Shown: piece by piece, positions 1-10,030 of the stretch
How positions within the stretch are numbered: the first letter of the stretch is position 1
How the letters are laid out: each line of letters begins with the position of its first letter
Position numbers and translations under genes: made by a program
NCBI RefSeq assembly: GCF_030247185.1
Contig: NC_080570.1
Coordinates: 149,516,641 to 149,580,640 of the forward strand
Source of the DNA: Malaya genurostris
Taxonomy: Eukaryota > Arthropoda > Insecta > Diptera > Culicidae
Direction: 5' to 3'
DNA length: 64,000 bases
Notes under the pieces: generated by a model
The model's input: only the letters and a program-made list of their open reading frames with translations
Databases searched by the model: none
Told to the model about the DNA's origin: nothing

Positions 1-370
1 GAACCAAAAATCAGATCATGATCAACTGTTTGGGGACTTTTCAAAGAATTTCAAGACCTTTCATTTGCATCTTAGATTGCAAAATTCGGTTAAGAAATTT
101 CCTAAAAGATTGAATGTGTATTTTCTCATAGATTTCGACACATATTGCCTTGTTATTCCGGAACCAGAAGTAGGATAAAGATGAAATTTTACTAGCGAGC
201 TATGGGACACTGAGAACTTTCATTTGTATCTAAGTTTATGACAATCGGTCACGTTTTCTCTTAGAAAATCGAGTGAGAATATTTGTCACACACACAGACA
301 TACATACACACACACACTAACGATTTTTACAGTGATTGTATAGCTTTTTTATATGAGAAAGGCAAAAAGC
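1..370. repeat. degenerate interspersed repeat (GATTCAAATGAAAGG family)
   Basis: A non-coding stretch with phrases that recur through the window, such as 'aatttcctaaaagattgaatg', 'cacatattgccttgt' and 'ctttcatttg'. It aligns by eye with 40760-41060 and is related to 57400-59335. It ends in a CA-rich patch (about 288-320) and the phrase 'tatatgagaaaggcaaaaa', which resembles the end of the 57-59 kb block ('atgagaaaggcatcatt'). No open frame of interest is present. I cannot name the element class. Confidence 0.55.
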
Positions 371-639
371 AGACTTAACATTGTCGTTCGTTCTGGGTAT
401 GTTAAACAGTTGAATGTATAATTTTAAAAATGCGCTCCCGACATCCGCTTGGGCGAAGTACTAGGAATTTTGAAAAATAATCGTGTCGTGGCAAAAATTT
501 CAGCAAGAAATATATGTTGAAACACTACTCGATAATACTTCAAAGCAGTCTCGGTAGCCGGCTATCTAGAGCAAAATTTTGCTTGGAGAATATAAAAATC
601 AGAGACGGAACAATCTTAGTGACCGTTCATAAATCACGT
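371..639. other. non-coding stretch with a diverged direct-repeat segment
   Basis: No gene is visible. About 480-620 ('actcgata', 'gcaaaattttgcttgg', 'agagacggaacaatct') is repeated in diverged form at about 1780-1915, on the other side of the mariner relic. The pair may be two copies of one unnamed repeat. Confidence 0.35.
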
Positions 640-1090
640 AGACCAAAATTTGGCTCTTTCTAACCTCGCCGTATCTTCTCGTAGACTTTCGTAGACATTT
701 TAAAATCCATCCTTCATCCCCCGTTTTCTCCAGACCAGGCCCCCAGCGACTATTATCTATTTCCACACCTGAAAAAGTTTCTTCAGGGAAAGAAACTCTC
801 GTCGATTGCTGAGGTCATTGCTAAAACGGGTTTCATGGTAAAAAATCGACTTATTCTATTTGGTATCTTCTTTATCGACGGCAGTGTTGGTGATTGCCGA
901 AAATTTGACAGAAGCTGCTATATTGCTATCTATATTGTATACAATATTTTCGATCCAGTAGAAGATGCTACAAGAACTCGAGTCTCTCAATGCATGAACC
1001 GCGAGAGAATTTTTCTACATTTCTTCGCTCCACTTTATACTCTAAGTATTTCACGGCCCTTAAAAAATTTACAGTCTGATAATGATCGTT
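640..1090 (+). pseudogene. mariner transposase relic (C-terminal part)
   Basis: From about 718 the + strand encodes a stretch reading roughly SPDQAPSDYYLFPHLKKF followed by LQGKKLSSIAEVIAKTG. This matches the end of mariner (DD34D) transposases around the third catalytic Asp, where the family motif is SPDLAPSDYxLF. The normal Leu of that motif is Gln here. The reading loses similarity after about 840. There is no N-terminal domain and no clear terminal repeat. It is a dead remnant. Confidence 0.65.
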
Positions 1091-4000
1091 GATGTGTGGA
1101 ATTTCTCAAGAGAGAATCGCAAGTTGACAATTATCGAAGAAAATCGAATCGATGATTCAACTTGATGATTCCCATATTAAGTTGCAATATTTCAAAACCC
1201 TTGTGTGGAGCATTCACAGACATTTTCATAGACACAACTTATACAAAGGTTATATGCACATAGTTACAATAAGCGGCAATAGTAAAATGATTCTATCGCA
1301 ATTATCAACTGCCTGTATAGAATCGGATCGCGGAACGTGAATAAGCGACCGTTTGTTGCTTCAGAGAGGATCCCCACAGCAGCGTGCTAAACGTTGATTC
1401 TCAGAAATGTCATCGAGAGAAATTCGCTCTCGCACTGGTGTCTATTCTATGTTAAATGAGCCATGCCGGTTTTTTTTGTTGTTGCGATGATATCCGTCTC
1501 TCTTTGATGGCAATCGTGTGAAGAGTTGCTGGTGAGCGTTCTTTTATATTTATATCAAAAGTCGTATTACTGGTTAAACATTCTTTCGCATACGGAAATT
1601 AGGATGATTGCGGGTAATTAAAATCGATTGATATTACGGAAAAACCTTTAAAGAGTAGAAAACAAATCACGAAGCACGAATCTTGTTACACCATTTCACT
1701 ATTAAATCAGTTAAATTATCAATCGAAAAAATGGATGCGTGGAAACTTAAACACAAGAATCTGCGACAGCACTCCCGGCAGCCGGTTGTCCAGAGTTTTA
1801 AGAATAATCGTTCCGTAAACCGAATTTTGACAACACAACTCGATAAAATTTCAGTGTGTCGGTAGCAAAATTGTACTTGGAAAATGAAAATTTCAGAGAT
1901 GGAACAATCTCGTGTTTTTTTTTTCAAACAACTAAAGTAATTCGAACTGAACTTCGACGATTTGACCTTTTCATGAAGTCACCCACAGGTGAAAGCTTGT
2001 TTAAGCGCCAAAGAGATAAGTAGGTTCGCCTGCGTGGAGAGGGGGAAATTACTAAATTACCCGGCGAGACTTCCGACAAGACGAGTCCTTCAAAGTTAAC
2101 ACTGTTGCAAATGGTACTTGAAATAGTAGTACTAAACAAGTTGACTATTCACTGCATCAAAGTAGACTGTGTAAACTTGAAACCAAATTACACCATCGCC
2201 TCGATCCATCCCTGCACCACAGTCATCATCATTATGGAAATCTCTGGCAAGTCCTTAGCCGCGTGATTTTCCTCTTGATCTTCCCACGGACGCAGCGAAC
2301 CGTAACGCGCCCGGAATCAAGTGAAAATGTAATAATAACAATAATAATGTTTGCGTGAAAATGACTTTTAATGATGTGCATTTCCGTGTGGCAAATCCCT
2401 CCCTCCCATCCGCGAGTGTTTTTGCAAGTCTCCCGGAAAACAAACATTGAAATGATTTTTATCGATGGCGTAGGCGATGGGCTGGGCTGGTATTTCGAAT
2501 CCGAAGGCACGGCGGAGACTGTCGGAATTAAACTCGACACAGCGATTTAATCCTTCAACAAGATTAACCATACATTGTTCTTCGCTTTAGGGGTTCCTTT
2601 TTGCTGTCGAAAATATATAACGAAAAAAAAAGTGAAGTGGTGTCTGAGATTCCGAACATATGTTACACACTTTTCCAGCGCTTTCCAGTACTCCGAGAGT
2701 GGAGATTTGTTTGACAAGAAAAATAGCTGAAAGCACTTGTACCGCAGACGTGTATTTTTCCATGTTAGTCTCGAACGCATGCCGGATTGGGGTGGAAATT
2801 AACGAAGAAACTTCGCTTGTGTGATAAACGATTTAGTTTCTGAATATTCCACCAGCATTCACAATCGAACGTAATATTTCAATGCAGAATTCAGCATTGC
2901 TTGACCGTTTTCCGGAAAGACCACCTCAAAACGACGCCGACGATGGCGCATTCAAAACGAGATTAAAATATTTGTCCCTTTCATGTTTTTCCTAAGACGT
3001 TCTCCCACTCCATCTCCAGTGTGGGTGCCGCCGCCATCCGCCGGTATGTTGCTTCATCGGAAAAATTAAAGTAATTAGTTTCAAGATATTTACGTTCGAG
3101 TCGAGTCGAGTCCTTTTTGATATATTGCTGGTATCCAATTCGGAAACGATCCCACCGTATCTGGGCAAGTTTTCTCCTCACCTGCAGAGCGGCGAATAGT
3201 TTCGGAAACCGCACCCACAGTCTTGGACAGTATTTCGGAAGAATGTTCCCGGTACCAGAGGCGAACCCGAGACCATCGGTTGTCATCTTGTTTGATCAAA
3301 TTCATCAAAGTTTCAAGATTACCCAGCCCATTTTGACACAACCTGGGATTCGAAGAACCTGAACCCAGGCACACAGGAAGGACTTTGTGGTTTTGCTGCC
3401 GGAACACACACACACACACACACAGATCGGTTTGTCAATAACTAATTGACCTGTCCGGGCCATGGGCAGATCAGGTCCTGGAAGATAAATTTCCTCAATT
3501 TATTAATGTTTGCTTTGATACATCTTCAAAATATTGCAGCACTTTGGTTTGCATAGGAAATTGGCCTCCGACCCGTCACCGTCGAAACGATGGCAGGCGC
3601 AACTGAATTGAAACTTTGTGACATATTTGGAAAATATCATGCATGCTACCGAGTATGTGACTTTTTCCGGTTGAAAGTAGCTCATATATCGAGAAAAATG
3701 CACGGAAATGTTTGAAGAATTCAATTAACAGAGGTTGAAACGTCCGGTTGATGTTTGTGAATCTCAATTTAATTATTTTTTTTTTGCTTCGAAGCTCACT
3801 ACTATTGTTCTGAAGAAATCAAATTCAGTAAACAAACAAGGAATTATGAATTTTGATGGAATTGGACTGCTATTGAAGTTGAGATTGAGTAAGATTTTTT
3901 CATTGCAGAATTATGATTAATTTCGATAAAAACCAGTGATCGAACCCACCCTGTTTCGATTGGATTTTAACATAAATCCTTCTCATCAATTTTGGAACTA

Positions 4001-4399
4001 AGGCATTTTTTGCCAAATGTCTACCTCGATTTTATGGCTCCGTGTTTCCCATAATTTAGGTGTAGTAATTAATAAACTCTATATGGAAGAATGTTTGGGG
4101 AAGAAAGCACACTGTATTTACTGTACGTGTTTTGGGACCGATGGGCTCGCGTTGATCGAATTAGGTTATTGATTATGAAAGTCGTTGTTGAGCTGTTATA
4201 TTTAGTGATTGATTGGATAAAATTATCGATTTGGGCGTTGAGCCTAGGACGTGAAATTATAATCGAAGCACACTTAAGTAAAGACCGTCCCAGTAAAGTA
4301 CGGACACAGTCGAAAGCCACTGCCATTGAGAGTGCAGTTTCTCATAGATTGGCACAGATAAAATTAAATAGCGTTCGATTTCTATTCCAAGTAATTTTT
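1091..4399. other. 3.3 kb without a recognisable gene
   Basis: I see only short open frames with no domain or splice support. The stretch holds an (AC)n microsatellite at about 3404-3424 and an (AAT)-rich patch near 2335. The composition around 2160-3400 is more complex and looks like unique sequence rather than transposon debris. I cannot assign a function. Confidence 0.4.
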
Positions 4400-5445
4400 A
4401 TACCAATTTTCGAGTAGCTTTTATAAAAAAATTCTTCAAACAGTTTGGCGTTTAATTTTTCGAGCAATTTTCACAATCAATTTTATCCAACAACTTTTCA
4501 AGCAATTTTTCCGAGTAGTTTTTCGATCAGTTTTTTTTAATAGGTTTTCGGGAAACTTTTGCAAACAGCTTTTCGAGGAATTTTCGAGCTGTTTTAACGT
4601 TCAGCTTATCATATATATTCAGTTTTTTCGCGTAGTTCTTAGAGCAAGTTTTTCGAATAGTTTTGCAAGGAATTTTCCAATTTTTTTTTTCGTGTAGTTT
4701 TAAAGCAGCCGTTTTGAGTAGGTTTTTTTTTGCAGTTTTCAGAGCAGTTTTTTCGAGCTGTTCTTCTGAGAAGTTTTTCTAACAGCTTTTTAAGTCGTTT
4801 TTCATGTATTAATAAAGCAGTTTTTTCAATCTTCGAATAATTTTTTTACGATAAATTCTTCAATCAGTTTTTCAAATAGATTTTAAAAAGATTTTTGTGC
4901 AGTTTTTCAAGTAATTTTTCTGAACAACTTTGCGAGAAATTATCACGATCAGTATTTCGAACAGTCTTTCAAGTAGCTTTTCGAGTTGTTTATGGAGCAG
5001 TTTCCGAGCAATTATTTTAAGTTTTTTTATTCGATTAGTTTTCGACCAGTTATTTGTGCGTTTCTTTTCAATAGGTTTTCGTGAAGTTTTCACGAACAGC
5101 ATTAAGCAGTTTTCATGAGCTGGCTTTGGTGCAGTTTTATCAAACAGTTCAACATAGTTTTCAAACAACATTCCGAACAAAGATTATACAAGTAGTTTTG
5201 CGATCAGTTTATTAGCAGGTTTCCAAACAGTTCATTCAAGTAGTTTTGGAAAAAAATTCGAGCAGATTTTTTGAGCAATTTTTCAAGGAAGCATATTTTC
5301 AAGCAATTTTATCGAAAAACTTCGCGAGAAATTTTTTCGAGCAGTTTGGCAAAGCAGTTTTTTGAGTAATTTATTGAGCATAATTTCAAATAGATTTCAT
5401 ACGTTTTCGTGCAGTTTTTTCGAACAGTTTTTCGGAGCGATTTAC
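4400..5445. repeat. degenerate 12-bp satellite, block 1 (T-rich orientation)
   Basis: This block is built from loose copies of TTTTTCGAGCAG, with GTAG/GCAA variants and indels, spaced about 12 bp apart. The centre TCGA is palindromic. Landmark phrases such as 'gaacaactttgcgag' and 'cacgatcag' (4927-4952) recur in other blocks, so the arrays share a common ancestor. There is no open frame of note. The block stops near 5445, just before a LINE ORF1-like fragment split by a mariner. Confidence 0.85.
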
Positions 5446-5474
5446 CACATTCCAGTATGGAAGATAGTGCTATA

Positions 5475-6383
5475 ACACATGGATCAATAAGTCCCGAGAC
5501 TAACAATGGAAACAACATTTTTTTTGCAAAATTTCTTTTATTCATCAACATAATCACCTTTTAGGGTGATACAATGGTTCCAACGTTTTTCCAATTTTTC
5601 AATACCATGTTTATAAAAAAATTTATCTTTCGCTTCTAAATAAGCTTCAGTTTTAGCGATGACCTCCTCATTTGAGCCAAATCTTTTTCCCTTGAGCATT
5701 TTTTTAAGATCAGCAAAGAGCCAGTAGTCACTGGGGGCTAAATCAGGCGAGTATGGGGGGTGGGGAAGCAGATCAAAGCCCAATTCGTTCAATTTCGCCA
5801 TTGTTTTCATCGACTTGTTTTTGTTCCATCGAAAGCAATCGCGGCACCCACTTGGAAAAAACCTTTTTCATGCTCAATTTTTCATGAAGGATAGTAAATA
5901 CACTTCCATATGATATCTGTATCATTTCAGCAATCTCACGGAGCTTCACTTTACGATCTTTCATTATAATTTTTGTCACTTCACTCACATTTTCCGGTGT
6001 AACGGCTTCCACAGGTCTACCCGAGCGTTCCGCGTCATTTGTGTCGGTACGACCACATTTAAACTCGGCGAACCACCGACAAATCGTTGCTTTTGATGGA
6101 CAAGAGTCCGGATAACATTTTTCAATCCATTGTTTTGCTTGCACGGTGTTTTTACCCATTAAAAACAATGTTTTATCAAAACACGAAACTCGTTTTGTTT
6201 TCATTTTTTAAACAAACTACAAAACGACTCTACTCCAACCTCGATAACTCAGCTGTTTCTGGTCGGATCGACTTAAAATGTTGACCCGTTTCAAGCAAAG
6301 GTTAGTACTCTAGAAAGAGGTGGTTACTGGTTTACTACGAGCGCCATCTCTGCTTTAGTCTCGGGACTTATTGATCCATGTGT
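5475..6383 (-). mobile_element. internally deleted mariner element with matching TIRs and TA target sites
   Basis: The ends are near-perfect inverted repeats: the left begins ACACATGGATCAATAAGTCC and the right ends with its reverse complement, each flanked by TA (5473-5474 and 6384-6385). At 909 bp it is shorter than the roughly 1.3 kb of a full mariner because the middle of the transposase is missing. It sits between the end of the satellite block and a LINE ORF1-like fragment. Removing it rejoins that fragment's reading frame, so it inserted later. It is non-autonomous. Confidence 0.9.
5538..6204 (-). pseudogene. mariner transposase with internal deletion
   Basis: On the minus strand from 6204 the N-terminal helix-turn-helix region is present (motifs KCYPDSCPSKATICRWF, ERSGRPVEAVTPENV, KWVPRLL). 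At about 5817, after MEQKQ, the sequence jumps with a frame change to the C-terminal part (KLNELGFDLLPHPPYSPDL, APSDYW; 5810-5538). The deleted middle normally carries the first two catalytic Asp residues (MDETW and HQDNA motifs), so the protein cannot be active. The third Asp motif remains. The family is Tc1/mariner DD34D. Confidence 0.9.
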
Positions 6384-6385
6384 TA

Positions 6386-6542
6386 GAAGTGCGTGTGCAT
6401 GATCTTCCCTCAAGCGTCACCGATTCTTATATTCGTAAAACTATGTCCCAATACGGAGAAATTCTCTCTATCGAAAAAGAAAAGTGGAAGAACTTTTTCC
6501 CCGGTATTCTAAATGGCGTACGTTTGTTACGCATGTGCTTTT
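6386..6542 (+). pseudogene. LINE ORF1-like (gag-like) fragment
   Basis: The + strand encodes EVRVHDLPSSVTDSYIRKTM, then SQYGEILSIEKEKW and PGILNGVRLLRM. From memory this pattern resembles the RNA-binding ORF1 proteins of insect non-LTR retrotransposons. Its first codons lie left of the mariner (5455-5472 reads SSMEDSAI in the same frame), so the mariner split it. It is short and decayed, and similarity stops where the DD37E relic begins. The identification is tentative. Confidence 0.4.
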
Positions 6543-6544
6543 TC

Positions 6545-6748
6545 AGTTTGTTCCAAAATGTGTGGACTTTACCATCAAAGATTTCGAAATATTGTGCACA
6601 GAACCCGGAATGTCATTGAGAAATTTTACAAAGGTTGGAAAGAGTTAGTGAGAAAGCCGTCCGAACTGCGATCAGGAAGTTCGGTGAAGGAGAATAAACC
6701 GAAAACGGGTCTTTATTCTTGCTGGTCGAAAAAAAAAGGTCAGAAATG
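6545..6748 (+). pseudogene. DD37E transposase N-terminal relic
   Basis: Nucleotides from 'aaatgtgtggacttt' onward align with the start of the DD37E transposase gene at 47353-47150. Shared pieces include 'gtgcacagaac', 'gtcattg' and a segment reading VSEKAVRTAIRKFGE, against VSEKAVRNAIRMFGE in the 47-kb copy. Frameshifts and a stop follow, and the catalytic domain is absent. It is a fragment of the same transposon family. Confidence 0.65.
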
Positions 6749-6849
6749 ATCGAAAGCTATTTGACCGGGTTTTATTAAATTGATAATATCATTCTATTAT
6801 ATTCCAGTTCCAGTATCAAGAATTCAGTTCAATATTGAATCATTTGTTT

Positions 6850-7290
6850 CTCTTCAAAGAACATCGGTCGCATCGTTCTGCTGGTGGTCGTTTGCATTGG
6901 AGCAAAATACAACGAAAAGTGGACAACGATGGGGAACATTATGCAAAATCAACCATTCTAATGGCCCTAAATGTTAAAGATATATAATGATTGCTTCTTG
7001 GCAAATCGGAGATAAAGATCATCAGTTTAGTGCAAATCTAGAATAATTTGATTATTCTCTAAGCACTTTTCGCAGGGCAAAATGCGCACGAAACGATTGC
7101 GAATAAAGCTAGCATTTGACTGCTTCGCGTTCGAGAGAAATGTTCCGAACAGTGTTTAATATCGTAGAAAATTCCACAATTTGGTCCTTCTAACAGCCAG
7201 AAATGAATCCCGTACAGCATTTGGATAGTTTCTTTCACTGAAATGTGCAAATCCAAAATGAAATAATCGACATCAAAACTCTGTATGGTG
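6850..7290. repeat. two-part dispersed repeat (segments X then Y)
   Basis: Segment X (about 6880-7090, 'gtcgtttgcattgg', 'acaacgaaaag', 'cagtttagtgcaaatc', 'cacttttcgc') is followed by segment Y (about 7125-7290, 'aatgttcc', 'ttaatatcgtag', 'atgaatcccgtacagca', 'ggatagtttctttca'). The same segments occur at 45405-46020 in the opposite order (Y then X). No protein is supported. The nature of the repeat is unknown. Confidence 0.55.
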
Positions 7291-7865
7291 CTATTTTTTT
7301 ACTCTCATTTTTTCCGCGTTCTTCAGTTGTGTGGTAGAAAATATTTATCGCTAATAAGTCAATCTTTAGTATGAATGCACAGTTACAAATCTTGAAGCGA
7401 AGAAGTAAATACAAATCTTGAAGCGAAAAGAAAATACTTGCAAGATATGACTCGATCATCACCTCTAAACTATATTTACATACGTCCTAGTTAAGCACGA
7501 TTCTGCACGGTGATCTTCAAGCGCGCATCTAGCGCCTACTGTTTAACCCGAAAAAATAGATCCATTGATCAAACGTTCCCCGAATAATCGACAGAGCTTA
7601 GTCTAGCCTGGTTTTTAATAAGGATACTAAGGATTACACCTTGACATTGAGAGCTACACTGTGGGTGACCCCAGCAATAGTGGTTATTCACTATATTATT
7701 TTACATTTTAATATGTTGTTTTATTTTTTTGATGTTTTTTTTTCTACCGTTTTTGAATTTAACTTCTTTTGTCGTAATTGCTTCAACACCTACTGAAACA
7801 GATTGAAGTACAAACACAAATGAGATGCTCAAAATGAAGACAGACAAAAAGTAAATCCCTGAAAT

Positions 7866-7912
7866 GGAACTCGAACTTTTTTAATTTACCAAACTGCTCT
7901 ACCATTGAGCAT
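7866..7912 (-). other. tRNA-like relic (A- and B-box sequences)
   Basis: On the minus strand GCTCAATGGTAGAGC has the form of a tRNA D-arm and A box. GTTCGAGTTCC about 20 nt further on resembles a B box and T-arm. No good anticodon stem can be drawn and the spacing is short. It is better read as a degraded tRNA or SINE head than as a functional tRNA gene. Confidence 0.35.
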
Positions 7913-8031
7913 ATGTGGAAACAGGAACGATTTGTCAACCCGATGAAGAAAAAAAACCTTGAGCTAAAAGTCAGAGGTGAAATTTACCCATGGATAACAT
8001 TCGAGCTTTGAGTGCCATCAAAACATATTCC

Positions 8032-9207
8032 AAAGGCTATAGCAGGATAAGCATGTGGAATCTGCCCCCAAAGGGAATTCATATTGTTATACCACATTCG
8101 AAAGGTCATAGACTGGAAATAATTTTCTCAAAGTTTCAACCCTTTAACTGACATATTGACGGAGCTAGGGTGGTTCTATTGATTTTTATTTTATTTGATT
8201 TTTTAAGAAACTGCTCCTTTGAAAAATTTGAAAAAAATCAGGCATATTTAAGGCATAATGGGGAAGGTGTACTACATTTTTCAAAATTTTTGAATATGTA
8301 TTTCTTTCATTAAAAAATTCTAGAAAGTTTTGAAACATATTTTTTCCCTCTTCCAATTTTTGCACCACCCTGGTTTTTTAGTGATAAATAAAAAATTTTT
8401 GGACATGTTAAAGTGGTATGTTTTCATATTTAAAAAAAATCATTCTTCCTTTCATTATTCTTTCATTACATCCATCAGCAACACGTAAAAAACTGACACC
8501 CACTTTAGTTCTTGACTGCCGTCCCCGAATTTCATATGTGTGATACCAGTGATACCACATACCAGTAAGTTCTTGCTTTGTAACTTTCTCGGTTGTACCC
8601 GAAGTATGATCGTGTATGTATTATGCAAAGGTTGAAACTCATTTCCTCCTTTTCGTTACTTTGATTTCTAAGCCCTGCGCTTGAGTTGCATGAACTACTA
8701 GAACGAAGCACCATGCGTTTCCTTCTCTTAGAATTTGATGGGGACGCATGGTCGACTGTAATTTATTTTTTAGAAAAAATCAAATATTTTGGTCGTCCAC
8801 ATTTTTAAAAATATGAAAACATACTACTTTAACATGTCCAAAAATTCTTTATTTATCACTAAAAAATCCAGGGTGGTGTAAAAACTGGAAGAGGGAAAAA
8901 TATGTTTCAAAATTTTCTAGTATTTTTTATGAAAGAAATACATATTCAAAAATTTTGAAAAAAGTTGTAAACCTTCCCCTTTATGCCTTAAATATGCCTG
9001 ATTTTTTTCAAATTTTTCGGAGGAGCAGTTTCTTAAAAAATCAAATAAAATAAAAATCAATAGAACCACCCTAGCTCCGTCAATATGGCAGTTAAAGGGT
9101 TGAAACTTTGTGAAAATTGTTTCCAGTCTATGACCTTTTGAATGTGGTATAACAATATGAATTCCCTTTGGGGGCAAATTTCACATGCTTATCCTGCTAT
9201 AGCCTTT
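8032..9207. mobile_element. long inverted-repeat (foldback-type) element
   Basis: Two arms of about 400 bp (8032-8440 and 8798-9207) are inverted copies with modest divergence. The outer ends read AAAGGCTATAGCAGGATAAG and its complement, and the inner ends meet near 'gtatgttttcatattt'. The central spacer of about 360 bp encodes nothing recognisable. I see no convincing target-site duplication. The structure fits a non-autonomous foldback transposon or large MITE. Confidence 0.75.
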
Positions 9208-9479
9208 CTCGCTCTTAAAACCCGCCGGTGTATTGTCCTATTAAAATTACTAAAGTAACATGCCATTTTAAAATCCAGTGATTTTCATGGCTGGTCAAAT
9301 TAACTGAGCAAACAAATAGGTTCAAGATTGTCAACTAATCGGCTCGTAGATCACCATTCTACGAATAATTTTCTGCAGAAAATTCAGCATGGATTTTGAG
9401 AGGAATTCGGAACGATAACTGCTGTAATTGTACCTATCGATAAGTCGATCTGCGAGATTTAAAAAAAAAACGGGCGGAT

Positions 9480-9512
9480 GGGAAATGTCAGAGACATTAC
9501 TGGGTGACGTGA
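9480..9512 (-). repeat. short dispersed motif (GTCTCTGACATT)
   Basis: The minus strand reads 'cagtaatgtctctgacatt'. Near-identical stretches occur on the + strand at about 29968 and 46149 ('cagttatgtctctgacatta'), each preceded by a 'ttcacg'- or 'actcacg'-like phrase. It is probably a fragment of a shared repeat, and sequence left of the motif also resembles 46060-46140. Confidence 0.4.
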
Positions 9513-9853
9513 ATAAAGATTGAACCATTTAAAATCCTCCCACACTCAAACCGATTGATGAACTTTTGATCCGTTGGGTAGAAATAATTGAAATTTTGCG
9601 TAGATATAATTGAATGTGTATTGTTTACACTCTGTAAATTGATTCCATTAGTCGAGAAAAAGTTTTCAAAATGGTCACGAAGGAACAGTACGTGAACAAA
9701 CAAGTTTTAAACCTGTTTGTGACTGCCATGGATGAGTATGCTGTTTCATGGAACCCTTCGGACATAGAAGATGTTGAAGTTCGCTAAGAAATTCTTAGTT
9801 TGCTGAACGATTCGTACTCGCGGAATGTAAAATACTCTTTTCACTATAGCACA

Positions 9854-10030
9854 CAACATGAATGTACAGGTGTATTTGAAAGAGTTTCTCCAAAATCGGC
9901 TTCTCCCTCTCATGAAGGGTCGTGACGGACCGACGTTTCTCTGGCCGAATTTGACAGCATGCCACTATACGAAGGACCGGATAAAAACTCGAATTCTGAG
10001 AACAACTTTTGTGAATTTTTACCGGTAATC
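9854..10030 (+). pseudogene. DD37E transposase relic around the second catalytic site
   Basis: The + strand reads VYLKEFLQNRLLPLMKGRDG followed by PTFLWPNLTACHYTKDRIK. It aligns with the segment IFIKECLQKRLLPMIRSHKD and VVFWPDLASCHYSK of the 46-47 kb copy. The second catalytic Asp (WPD) is Asn here. The surrounding frame is broken. It is a dead fragment, diverged more than the 35-kb copy. Confidence 0.65.

Noticed and set aside
4400..5445. CRISPR-like array
   Set aside because: Units are about 12 bp, have no constant repeat with unique spacers, and lie in a eukaryotic genome.
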